DNA of 64,000 nt from a virus: the IMG/VR virus record IMGVR_UViG_3300049846_001128, positions 1-64,000 of that record; one strand, 5' to 3'. The translations under genes and the position numbers were made by a program. The notes beneath the pieces were generated by a model that worked only from the letters and a program-made list of their open reading frames with translations, searched no databases and was not told where the DNA came from. Position 1 is the first letter of the stretch; the number at the start of each line of letters is the position of its first letter. Shown here one piece after another: positions 56,677-63,606 of this stretch.

Positions 56677-56942
56677 TTTTTCCTCATCGCTCTATAGCCA
56701 CAGGCTGATTCGCAAAGCTCCAAAGTACCAACTGGTAATTCAGACTCTTTAACTTTTGCGCCACACTTAGGGCATTCTTTATGTTGAGGCTTTACCAACT
56801 TTGGTTTTGCCACTGGTTCTTTTTTATCATGTTTTTCAACTTCACGTAACTTCTTTTTTAACTTAGCAATTTCATTTTTTAAATCAGCTATTTCTCGTTC
56901 CAAAGCGTATTCATGCTCTAAATTTGCTTTGCGGCGGCTCAT
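56673..56942 (-). CDS. Coiled-coil zinc-ribbon protein, 89 aa
   Basis: Start at ATG 56942 because it overlaps the previous stop behind AAAGGA. Heptad-rich helix (E-I-A-D-L-K-N-E-I-A-K-L), then C-P-K-C-G...C-E-S-A-C-G zinc ribbon. Might bind nucleic acid or a partner as a dimer. Confidence 0.6.
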   Translation of the reverse strand: MSRRKANLEHEYALEREIADLKNEIAKLKKKLREVEKHDKKEPVAKPKLVKPQHKECPKCGAKVKESELPVGTLELCESACGYRAMRKK

Positions 56943-57202
56943 CCTAGTCCTTTGTTGAATCTGTGATTGTGTTTCTTGACGCAGTAATCTGAACAATAAA
57001 CCACTGCTGTTCCAGAATTAGACTCATAAATAAATCTATCAGTGTGTAAGTAGCTATAAATAGTAAAAGCTGCATCTTTAATTCCTAATGGTGCAATCTC
57101 AGGCTGGTTGAATACTTTGCCACATTTTGAACAAGTTACAACTCCAGAAAGTCTGATGCTAGGAGCTTGATTGGATACTTTTCCTTCTAATATTTTGCTC
57201 AT
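56939..57202 (-). CDS. Zinc-finger protein, 87 aa
   Basis: C-S-K-C-G-K-V-F and Y-C-S-D-Y-C-V-K-K-H: two C-x-x-C/C-x-x-x-C pairs with His nearby, MYM/TRASH-like spacing. Overlaps both neighbours by 4 bp. Function unknown. Confidence 0.6.
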   Translation of the reverse strand: MSKILEGKVSNQAPSIRLSGVVTCSKCGKVFNQPEIAPLGIKDAAFTIYSYLHTDRFIYESNSGTAVVYCSDYCVKKHNHRFNKGLG

Positions 57203-57708
57203 TTAAATTTATACCCCTGTTCGTCAATTCTATGCTCTTCAAATCTTACCTTACCTTCAGAAATTAGTCTACGAATATTTCTCTGATTCTCACTTAATTG
57301 AGAAGTACCCATTTTCATTTCAATAAAAACAATGGATTCGTCGCCAAAATAAATGTAGTCCACGGGCTGGAATAAGGGCTTAAGCTTTTTATAATCATAA
57401 GGAAATTCAGCGTGGAATGGTAAAACTTGCTCAGATATTTGCCCAAGTCTTACAGCCTTACTTTGCTGCTCCCCTTTGAGTTTTTCAAAGTTGGCAGAAG
57501 TTTGTTCTAGTTTGTGAATAAGAGAATTGATTTCAGCCTCTTTTTTGTCTACAACCTCTCTGAAATGACTCATAGGAATTGTAGTTCCGGGCTGAGGAAT
57601 TTGCCTCATTAACTCAGCCATTTGTTGAGCCTGATCTGGCTTAGCCGAAAAGAAATGCGTATATAAGGCGTAAATTAATAAGATAACTATAGCAATCGTG
57701 CTAATCAT
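57199..57708 (-). CDS. Membrane-anchored Holliday-junction-resolvase-like endonuclease
   Basis: 169 aa. N-terminal transmembrane helix (3-18), a coiled linker, then F-P-Y-D-Y, P-V-D-Y-I-Y-F-G and I-V-F-I-E-M-K-M-G-T-S-Q-L-S with a following N-Q-R-N-I-R-R-L-I, the pattern of the archaeal-resolvase-related family (Endonuc_Holl, PF10107). These carry a PD-(D/E)xK-like D...E-x-K site. Could process branched or host DNA near the membrane. Confidence 0.75.
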   Translation of the reverse strand: MISTIAIVILLIYALYTHFFSAKPDQAQQMAELMRQIPQPGTTIPMSHFREVVDKKEAEINSLIHKLEQTSANFEKLKGEQQSKAVRLGQISEQVLPFHAEFPYDYKKLKPLFQPVDYIYFGDESIVFIEMKMGTSQLSENQRNIRRLISEGKVRFEEHRIDEQGYKFK

Positions 57709-57887
57709 AATAAAGCCTCAAGTAGCGGAGTTGGACGAATAAAATTTGTGGGATATGATAAATAAAATGTTTCTTTAAATGTAACTCGGTTTTTAGTAAT
57801 TTCTTCAATAGTATAAATTGTACCAATATCAAACCAAGGATACATGTTTACTAAAACCTTGTCACCAACTTTAAAACTACTCTGCAT
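57705..57887 (-). CDS. Small SH3/KOW-like protein with tail, 60 aa
   Basis: ATG 57887 chosen, overlapping the previous stop region. F-K-V-G-D-K-V-L-V at the start, then beta strands, ending T-P-L-L-E-A-L-L. Tail codons contain GAGG for the resolvase-like gene. Confidence 0.6.
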   Translation of the reverse strand: MQSSFKVGDKVLVNMYPWFDIGTIYTIEEITKNRVTFKETFYLSYPTNFIRPTPLLEALL

Positions 57888-58245
57888 ACACAGCCAAAGG
57901 CTCGTAAAAAAATAAGTCAAGCTGTAAGTAAAAAGTACCAAGATTAATATGTTTCTTGTCTAAATCTGGATTAACGTAGCTAACCACTACAACATCCCCT
58001 TCTCTTTTAGCTTCAAAAATTTCACCAGTTAAAAAGGAATAGTATATTCCATCAACAGGGCTATAATTTACCGGCTTAGCAAATACTTGTAGAATAAAGT
58101 ATTTACAAAAAAAGTAAAGGTCAATGGTTTTGGTTGCCGCCTCTACCACCGTTGCCGTTGTCACTTCCTTCACCTTCGTCCCCGTCATCGTCAGCCTCGC
58201 TACCAAGCCCTGCAAAGTACTCTTCAAGTTCGTTTTCAAAATCAA
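57877..58245 (-). CDS. Hypothetical protein, start uncertain
   Basis: The open frame is 122 aa, but 125 bp of its 5' part overlaps the upstream acidic gene, so the true start is probably a GTG inside that overlap. Beta-rich C-terminal half (D-V-V-V-V-S-Y-V and L-G-T-F-Y-L-Q-L). No family. Confidence 0.4.
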   Translation of the reverse strand: MILKTNLKSTLQGLVARLTMTGTKVKEVTTATVVEAATKTIDLYFFCKYFILQVFAKPVNYSPVDGIYYSFLTGEIFEAKREGDVVVVSYVNPDLDKKHINLGTFYLQLDLFFYEPLAVYAE

Positions 58246-58411
58246 CCTCCATCTGTTTTAAATCAATTAAAGCAAACTTCATTCCACCAAGGTCAAAGCC
58301 TGACGCAATGAGGAATTTTTCAAACTCAGCCACAACTTCTTCCAAACTTTCCGTACTGAAGTTAATAGCAGCTTCGCCTTGTTTGTCTTTTTTCTTAAAT
58401 GTAAATTTCAT
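58121..58411 (-). CDS. Acidic-tail protein, 96 aa
   Basis: Basic start K-F-T-F-K-K-K, helical middle, then a very acidic and Gly/Asn-rich disordered tail (D-D-D-G-D-E-G-E-G). Such tails are common on phage DNA-mimic or ssDNA-binding-partner proteins; which one applies is unknown. TAATG overlap with the previous gene. Confidence 0.55.
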   Translation of the reverse strand: MKFTFKKKDKQGEAAINFSTESLEEVVAEFEKFLIASGFDLGGMKFALIDLKQMEVDFENELEEYFAGLGSEADDDGDEGEGSDNGNGGRGGNQNH

Positions 58412-58584
58412 TAGTTAGCCTTTTTACAAGTATATCGCTCACCATCTACAATAACATGCTGAGTTGTTAAAGAAGCTTTTGCAACAAAGCCTTGGTAGAG
58501 GATAACACTAAAAATAGAAAATGACAACAAAATAGTTATGTAAGCTCCGATTAAAAAACTACTAAAACATTTAATAAATTTCAT
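58411..58584 (-). CDS. Small membrane protein, 57 aa
   Basis: ATG 58584 overlaps the previous stop (ATGA) and is preferred over the longer frame. One long hydrophobic helix (about 8-32), then Y-T-C-K-K-A-N. Unknown function. Confidence 0.6.
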   Translation of the reverse strand: MKFIKCFSSFLIGAYITILLSFSIFSVILYQGFVAKASLTTQHVIVDGERYTCKKAN

Positions 58585-58769
58585 TCCAAAGCCTCGATTA
58601 AAGGAGTAACTGGAATGGCATGTTTTGGAAGAAAAGCCCAATCGTAAACTTCTCCAAAATAATAATGCATTCCATCAAAACTGTTTATTCTCTGAATAGT
58701 TCCATTGAAATAAGATAAACCATAATCAGTAGCAGTAATTAAAACTCTGTCGCCAACATTGAATTTCAT
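58581..58769 (-). CDS. Small SH3/KOW-like protein with tail, 62 aa
   Basis: F-N-V-G-D-R-V-L-I-T-A, then beta strands and P-V-T-P-L-I-E-A-L-E. GAGG in the tail serves the 57-aa membrane gene. Confidence 0.62.
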   Translation of the reverse strand: MKFNVGDRVLITATDYGLSYFNGTIQRINSFDGMHYYFGEVYDWAFLPKHAIPVTPLIEALE

Positions 58770-59152
58770 TTCTTCGATTCTCTTTCAATTAATTTGTCTA
58801 AATAAATTTTAGCTTTTTGCAAATCCTTTACCCCGTCTTTTTCTTTATATCGCCAGATGTATTTGAAAATATTTCCTTCCAAAAAGTCCATCTCTTGGTC
58901 TAAAATAACGTCCCAACACTCAAGCTTACCCTTCTTGTTGTAACGCTTAGGCTTTTCAATGTCTTCAGAACTAGTGACAGGAATTAAAGGTTCAGCCAAC
59001 TCCAAGTCACCTACATCAAAAGCTATAGTATGGCAACCAGTCATATCACACATGTAAACCATGAATTGATTCTTTTCTGGAATATATGATTTAATAACTC
59101 CACTTCTAGGGAATACTTCTCTTGTTTTAACATTATCACCAACTTTAAACAT
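58766..59152 (-). CDS. KOW-like + DUF3310 protein, 128 aa
   Basis: N-terminal F-K-V-G-D-N-V barrel as in the small proteins, then a C-terminal DUF3310 domain: E-C-W-D-V-I-L, F-L-E-G-N-I-F-K-Y-I-W-R-Y and D-L-Q-K-A-K-I-Y-L-D-K-L. DUF3310 occurs in T7 gp1.7, a nucleotide kinase; here the domain alone may be involved in nucleotide metabolism. The fusion shows that the KOW-like unit is a mobile module. Confidence 0.72.
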   Translation of the reverse strand: MFKVGDNVKTREVFPRSGVIKSYIPEKNQFMVYMCDMTGCHTIAFDVGDLELAEPLIPVTSSEDIEKPKRYNKKGKLECWDVILDQEMDFLEGNIFKYIWRYKEKDGVKDLQKAKIYLDKLIERESKK

Positions 59153-59373
59153 TATTCAACTCCTAGACAAATAATAGTCAATAATTGTCTAACTCTTTCT
59201 GAACTTAAACCCACAGCGTTTGCTGTTTCTTCAATATTATAGCCGCAAAGATAAAGCATTGCAACTCTATATTTTAAAGGATTTTTTGCCCTACCTGCGT
59301 ACAAAGCCTTTTGAACATGCGCTCGACAAGGGTAGTCATATAGTTTCTTATGTAGCCAGAAAATGAACTTCAC
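59152..59373 (-). CDS. Helix-turn-helix protein, 73 aa
   Basis: GTG start behind GGAGG. C-terminal Y-N-I-E-E-T-A-N-A-V-G-L-S-S-E-R-V-R is a sigma region-4-like helix-turn-helix with a basic recognition helix. Possible transcription regulator or sigma-like adaptor for the late motif; inference only. Confidence 0.6.
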   Translation of the reverse strand: MKFIFWLHKKLYDYPCRAHVQKALYAGRAKNPLKYRVAMLYLCGYNIEETANAVGLSSERVRQLLTIICLGVE

Positions 59374-59549
59374 AACAAAGCCTCCATTAAAGGTGTTAAA
59401 GGTATTAATCTATCCAGCTCACAGTACCAAGTTAAGCCAGTGTAATAACTTGTTACAACAACCCAGCCAGATTTATCACTACTAGTAGGAAAATACTCCA
59501 CAATCTCAGGAATCATGTCTGAGTGAAGTGGGAGGTAAACCATTTTCAT
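59370..59549 (-). CDS. Small protein with L-T-P-L-M-E-A-L-L tail, 59 aa
   Basis: ATG at 59549 overlaps the previous stop (TAATG). Beta-rich body with several Tyr and Trp, ending in the tail. GAGG in the tail precedes the next GTG. Confidence 0.6.
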   Translation of the reverse strand: MKMVYLPLHSDMIPEIVEYFPTSSDKSGWVVVTSYYTGLTWYCELDRLIPLTPLMEALL

Positions 59550-59881
59550 TACTCGCTCTGAAACTTTTCGGCAATCCTATCCGACCATACGATAATGTCT
59601 GGAACATGGTATCCGATAATACTACACATCGTTTCTTCAACCTGATCTGGCGTTAAGTCACTGCTTGTAGTTAAAGACATGTGATATAATACATGTCCAA
59701 GTTCATGTCGAATATCTATTAAAGTCCAGTCTGATTTTCTAAAATGCACTTCATAATTAGGAGGCATCGTAACTCCCGGTCGATCCCCGCCATCTCCGTT
59801 ATGTAGCTTATTAAACTTAGCATCAGAAAGAAGTTTAAACTTCCAATCTCTACCTTTTATATTAAGCGTTATTTCTTTCAT
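59549..59881 (-). CDS. ImmA/SprT-like zincin, 110 aa
   Basis: H-E-L-G-H at 59-63 in I-D-I-R-H-E-L-G-H-V-L-Y-H; a third ligand candidate is Glu82 or Glu83 in Q-V-E-E-T-M-C. This is the HExxH...E layout of ImmA/IrrE-type and SprT-like proteins. Possible protease against a host regulator. Ends one base before the next gene's coding start. Confidence 0.68.
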   Translation of the reverse strand: MKEITLNIKGRDWKFKLLSDAKFNKLHNGDGGDRPGVTMPPNYEVHFRKSDWTLIDIRHELGHVLYHMSLTTSSDLTPDQVEETMCSIIGYHVPDIIVWSDRIAEKFQSE

Positions 59882-59882
59882 A

Positions 59883-60692
59883 CTATTTCTTCTTTTTTTG
59901 TGCAGCCTCGTAAGCCCTAACTGCAGAAGCTACAACTTCAGTCTTATCAAATTTAGCCAAGTTTAGGAAAAGTTCTTCAGTGGCTAACACATCAAAATTA
60001 TTGTAGCGTTCCATTGATTTCCACGCTTTGATATTACCTTTCAAGCATTCGTCCCAAAGCTTAAACCCAGAAAACTCCTCATGATCTTGTTTCTTGTATT
60101 TAGTGTTAAACTTCTTAGACATGTACTCAAGCTTGTTTGAAGTAAATGCAAAGTGTTTTTTAGCCAGTAGGTAAGTATCTATCTTTTTATACTCACTTGG
60201 AACTCCTAAACCATTCTCCAAAAACTTAGCGTTGAGTTTCTTTAAATCGAAAGCCGTGGAGTTTTGCCCCAAGATTATATCAGCCTCGTCCATAAGTTTC
60301 CACAAAGGCTTTAGCAAATCTTTGTCATTTTGAATAGAGTCGCCTTTTTTTGACCTTTGATCTTTATACATAACTTTGTCGTTGTGTAACCATTTAGCTG
60401 TCCAAGAGAGTACAAACCAGTCCCGCTTAATCATGTTCAAAGGAATAGATTGATCGTATAGTCCCCAATGATAGGAAATCATTGGAGCGGTTTCAATGTC
60501 TAAAACTAGAACTTTAGGCAAGTCCTTTTCAATTTCCATACCGTGAGTGTCAATACAGTGCTTTATAGAATCTGGAGTTCTTTTTTGCTGAAACTTGGCA
60601 TTAAAAGCCTTAGCTATTTCAAACCTAGAATAGCCTTTTTTATATTGCTTTAGAACAAACTTTATCTCTCTAGGGTTCCAAGGTTGTTTCAT
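59883..60692 (-). CDS. DnaQ-like exonuclease with N-terminal HTH-like domain, 269 aa
   Basis: W-N-P-R-E-I-K-F-V-L near the start looks like a SANT/Myb-type helix domain (1-55). The nuclease has D-I-E-T (D65, E67), A-F-D-L (D149), I-D-T-Y (D172) and Y-N-N-F-D (Y230, D234): a DEDDy set as in 3'-5' exonucleases. Likely processes DNA or RNA ends in replication or recombination. Confidence 0.82.
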   Translation of the reverse strand: MKQPWNPREIKFVLKQYKKGYSRFEIAKAFNAKFQQKRTPDSIKHCIDTHGMEIEKDLPKVLVLDIETAPMISYHWGLYDQSIPLNMIKRDWFVLSWTAKWLHNDKVMYKDQRSKKGDSIQNDKDLLKPLWKLMDEADIILGQNSTAFDLKKLNAKFLENGLGVPSEYKKIDTYLLAKKHFAFTSNKLEYMSKKFNTKYKKQDHEEFSGFKLWDECLKGNIKAWKSMERYNNFDVLATEELFLNLAKFDKTEVVASAVRAYEAAQKKKK

Positions 60693-60700
60693 TTGTTTCC

Positions 60701-61000
60701 TTATAATAAAGATTTTAATAAATCCGAAATTGGCTTAAGCCTTTTTTGCGGATAGTAGTTGTAGTATATGTTAGTATTATTTTTATTTAATGGCAAGCAT
60801 AAATATTCATAAGGCTTTGCTTTTGGTGAAATATGAATAACTTCACACATTTCCCCATCTAGTAATACAATGTCCCCGAGTTTATATTTAGGCTTTATGA
60901 GTTTCTTATAAAGCCAGTAGTAAGCTTCTCTTAAAGGTCTGTAATGGACTGCTATAATATTAACCAAGAGTAAAATGGCTGTAAGATGGAGAATGTTCAA
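60701..61000 (-). CDS. Small membrane and SH3-like protein, 99 aa
   Basis: TTG start overlapping the previous stop. Transmembrane helix about 3-18 (L-T-A-I-L-L-L-V-N-I-I), then K-L-G-D-I-V-L-L-D SH3-like strand pair and an end S-D-L-L-K-S-L-L. The tail codons are not a ribosome site here; the next gene has its own. Confidence 0.55.
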   Translation of the reverse strand: MNILHLTAILLLVNIIAVHYRPLREAYYWLYKKLIKPKYKLGDIVLLDGEMCEVIHISPKAKPYEYLCLPLNKNNTNIYYNYYPQKRLKPISDLLKSLL

Positions 61001-61128
61001 AGCTTATTCCCCAATAGAGTTAAAGTGGCAAGAAGCGTAATGGCTTGAATTACAACCTGAGCAAATTGTAACTTTGCTTGGAACTTTTGGAGCTTGACCC
61101 TTTCTGACTGGTAATCGTGATGTTCCAT
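60997..61128 (-). CDS. Small membrane/coil protein, 43 aa
   Basis: TAATG overlap with the previous gene. Basic helix (E-R-V-K-L-Q-K-F-Q-A-K-L), then a hydrophobic helix (V-V-I-Q-A-I-T-L-L-A-T). Unknown; the coupled start supports it. Confidence 0.55.
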   Translation of the reverse strand: MEHHDYQSERVKLQKFQAKLQFAQVVIQAITLLATLTLLGNKL

Positions 61129-61337
61129 TATAGTAAAGCCTCCATCAAAGGAGTTAGAGGAATCCAAGGTTCTGATAAAAATGTCTCAACTACCCAACTA
61201 AGGTTTGTTACGGCTCCATAATTATAGCACAGTTTGAAATCTACCACTGTAGTGCGTAAAGCAGTTATAACACAAGTGTCTATAGCTTTAGTTTGCGAGT
61301 TAACCCTATAATAACGTTTTCCAACTAATAATTCCAT
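61128..61337 (-). CDS. Small SH3/KOW-like protein with tail, 69 aa
   Basis: L-V-G-K-R-Y-Y-R-V at the start, beta strands, end P-L-T-P-L-M-E-A-L-L. GGAGG sits in the tail codons ahead of the TAATG junction. Confidence 0.6.
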   Translation of the reverse strand: MELLVGKRYYRVNSQTKAIDTCVITALRTTVVDFKLCYNYGAVTNLSWVVETFLSEPWIPLTPLMEALL

Positions 61338-61711
61338 CTTCGCTTCTTCCCAACTCTTAAGTCAACGTGGACAAATCCTTTATTCCGTCCGTCACCAACG
61401 GCTTCAAAGTATTTTTCGCACAATAAATATAATTTGTCAAGCTTTTCTTTTGAGCTTACTGTTGGGCGAATGTCAACGGCTTTTCCAAGGCAATGCTGAC
61501 TGGAAGGTGCTCCACCAATTTGCTTATTGTAAGCAGGAGAGCGATAACCAGAGGTAATTGTTAGAGACTCCCCGAATTCTTCTCTAAGTTTATCAAGTTT
61601 GTCAATCAGCTCTTGCTCAATGAAAAACTCTTTGTCAGAGCCGTTTTCAAACTCTTTGGTTGAGAAGTATTTTCCAAGTTTTTTATACTGACCTTTTTTC
61701 CAACAAATCAT
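61325..61711 (-). CDS. M15A peptidase (DD-carboxypeptidase/endopeptidase-like), 128 aa
   Basis: S-S-Q-H-C-L-G-K-A-V-D gives zinc ligands H73 and D80, and G-F-V-H-V-D gives H115, the M15A signature. These enzymes cut peptide cross-links of the cell wall. No signal peptide seen; may assist lysis beside the lysozyme/holin or act in the virion. Start ATG overlaps the previous stop. Confidence 0.85.
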   Translation of the reverse strand: MICWKKGQYKKLGKYFSTKEFENGSDKEFFIEQELIDKLDKLREEFGESLTITSGYRSPAYNKQIGGAPSSQHCLGKAVDIRPTVSSKEKLDKLYLLCEKYFEAVGDGRNKGFVHVDLRVGKKRRWNY

Positions 61712-61896
61712 ACCAATGTCTCAATTAATGGAGTAGCTAATATAAATCTGTGAATGTTCCAATTAGATTCTACTTCAACTAAGCTAATTAATTCATATTC
61801 CTCACTAAACACGCTTTCAATTGTATATACTTCTCCTAAAAATAAATAAGTATTGTGTGGTTTTATACAAATTACTCTATCTCCGACTTTGAACAT
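61708..61896 (-). CDS. Small SH3/KOW-like protein with tail, 62 aa
   Basis: F-K-V-G-D-R-V-I-C-I-K, then beta strands and A-T-P-L-I-E-T-L-V. Typical member of the family; start overlaps the upstream gene by 20 bp. Confidence 0.6.
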   Translation of the reverse strand: MFKVGDRVICIKPHNTYLFLGEVYTIESVFSEEYELISLVEVESNWNIHRFILATPLIETLV

Positions 61897-62758
61897 CTTT
61901 AAGTATCCTATGAAATGGGTGATTTTCTGGGTAATAAGCCTTAAAAAGCTCTACCTCCCAACTCTCTCCTAGCCTGTTGTTATTTGTGTAATTATAAAAT
62001 TGTTTTGCCAGTTTTGTCAAGAAAGTTTCTGTCTCTGTTAACTCAAGGAATCTAAACCGAAACCACCAGAGAACTTTTGTTGAAGTATTATCTTTCTTAA
62101 CACTGGCTAAGAAGGCTGCGAGAAAGAAAGCCACAGACTGTATAAAAGAACACTTCCTACCAATGCCACTAAGATAGATAACAAAATTAGTGACAGAATG
62201 CTTAAAAAAGATAGGGTAAAACCTAGGATGGTTTCTAACAGCTTTCCTAAGCCCTGTTTCCAGCTTTTCATAAGAACGAGCCTCCGTAAAATATGCTTTT
62301 AAATCCTTCCAAAAACCAGCCTTAAAAACGCTTGCCGAGCTATCTATAAGTTCATAGCCGGGAACGTCACAAAAGCGGTTATTGGTCATTTGTGCGTGTT
62401 CTACAATATGTTCGTTAGACTTTAAATCCCCAGCGCACCAGTTGGTGAAGCAAGCCCCAGTTATTTCGTCAAAAGAAACTGGAACAAAGTTAGGCTTACC
62501 GTCCTTTTGTTTGAATCGGTACGGAACTGGATGGCGAGAGTAAAGCCCGGGATAGTTATCAACTTGGCAGGAAGAAATTGCCTTACGCAATGAGTCAAAG
62601 TCTGAGCTTTGAAAATTCCCAATAAGCCTCTGAAGAATGGCTAATTCTCCAGTGTAGAGTAGTTGATTATTAGTAGAAGCTTCTCCACCATTAACAGGCT
62701 TTAAATCCATTCTTCCAAGGTTGTCTTTATAGTATTCAATAGTTGTTTCTAAGTCCAT
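61877..62758 (-). CDS. Hypothetical phage protein, 293 aa
   Basis: ATG 62758 preferred because AAGGA lies at 7 nt; a longer open frame exists. Y-P-G-L-Y-S-R-H-P-V-P-Y with S-F-D-E-I-T-G a little later resembles a phage family I recall with a conserved R-x-P...S-H-D-E-x-x-G motif, function unknown. The C-terminal half is aromatic-rich (W-W-F-R-F-R-F) with hydrophobic helices. Confidence 0.55.
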   Translation of the reverse strand: MDLETTIEYYKDNLGRMDLKPVNGGEASTNNQLLYTGELAILQRLIGNFQSSDFDSLRKAISSCQVDNYPGLYSRHPVPYRFKQKDGKPNFVPVSFDEITGACFTNWCAGDLKSNEHIVEHAQMTNNRFCDVPGYELIDSSASVFKAGFWKDLKAYFTEARSYEKLETGLRKAVRNHPRFYPIFFKHSVTNFVIYLSGIGRKCSFIQSVAFFLAAFLASVKKDNTSTKVLWWFRFRFLELTETETFLTKLAKQFYNYTNNNRLGESWEVELFKAYYPENHPFHRILKDVQSRR

Positions 62759-62765
62759 AAATTCC

Positions 62766-62969
62766 TTAAAGAAGAGCCTTTTCAAGGTCAGAAAGCTCTC
62801 TAACTTTGGTGTCACTTCTAGTGGAGCTGAGTGGAATAACTGTATCTAAATGATAAGGTTTAGGACGTCCTAGCCACTCTATAACATACATGTCTTCTTT
62901 TTGTATTTCTAAAATGACATACTCAATATGGTGTGCAGCGCATAGATAAACTTCTCCGACTTTTTTCAT
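62766..62969 (-). CDS. Small SH3-like protein with tail, 67 aa
   Basis: K-V-G-E-V-Y-L-C at the start; body beta-rich; ends L-S-D-L-E-K-A-L-L. The next gene has its own AAGGA, so the tail codons are not needed for its start. Confidence 0.58.
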   Translation of the reverse strand: MKKVGEVYLCAAHHIEYVILEIQKEDMYVIEWLGRPKPYHLDTVIPLSSTRSDTKVRELSDLEKALL

Positions 62970-62977
62970 AAGCCCTC

Positions 62978-63184
62978 CTAAATCAATGCTAGCATAAGTT
63001 CAGAAGCTTGTCCAACATATTTGTCGTATTGCATGGCATGAACTGGGAATTGCTCAGCTCCAACATCCATTGTCCAATAGACTGTAACCCAGCCGTTTAG
63101 TTCGTCAATGTCTAAAACAATGTACTCGCCAATAACTTCTCCGTCAAAAGTCTCTTGGTAAATCCCGTGTAAAATTGGTTTCAC
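62978..63184 (-). CDS. Small protein with tail, 68 aa
   Basis: GTG start at TAGTG overlap behind GGAG. Beta-rich, ends A-S-E-L-M-L-A-L-I. Next gene has its own GGAGGG. Confidence 0.55.
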   Translation of the reverse strand: MKPILHGIYQETFDGEVIGEYIVLDIDELNGWVTVYWTMDVGAEQFPVHAMQYDKYVGQASELMLALI

Positions 63185-63606
63185 TAAAACTCCAAAGCTA
63201 AGCCAAGTCCGACTTGCTTCTTAGTGTTAACACTTCCAGCAATACTAAGGTTGCCGAAAAATGGCACAATTGCTACGGCTTCTGCGTGAGTTTGACTTAA
63301 TGCGTCAATATCTTTCACGGCAAGTAAGCCAAGAGTTACACCTTTTCCAGACTTTGCCACGATTGATTTGTCAGTCTTAGTTTCTTTCTTTGTAGAAGTG
63401 TCTTCTGTAATAGTTGTGTCAGTGATTTCAGTTCCATCAGGCTTTTTAGTTTTCTTACTCACGACTTTCTTCTTGGTTTCTTTTTTCTCAACTTCTACAC
63501 GTTTTTCTACAACTTTAGTAATAACTTTCGGAGATGGTTGTAGTACATAACGTCCAACAAGAAGAGAGACAGCGGCAATAATTGCGTAGACTTTTAAGTT
63601 TTTCAT
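63184..63606 (-). CDS. Membrane-anchored protein, 140 aa
   Basis: ATG 63606 preferred (GGAG upstream). Transmembrane helix about 5-20, then a Lys/Glu/Thr-rich linker (V-E-K-R-V-E-V-E-K-K-E-T) and a beta-rich C-terminal domain ending G-L-G-L-A-L-E-F. It could span the periplasm like a spanin, but that is only a guess. Confidence 0.5.
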   Translation of the reverse strand: MKNLKVYAIIAAVSLLVGRYVLQPSPKVITKVVEKRVEVEKKETKKKVVSKKTKKPDGTEITDTTITEDTSTKKETKTDKSIVAKSGKGVTLGLLAVKDIDALSQTHAEAVAIVPFFGNLSIAGSVNTKKQVGLGLALEF

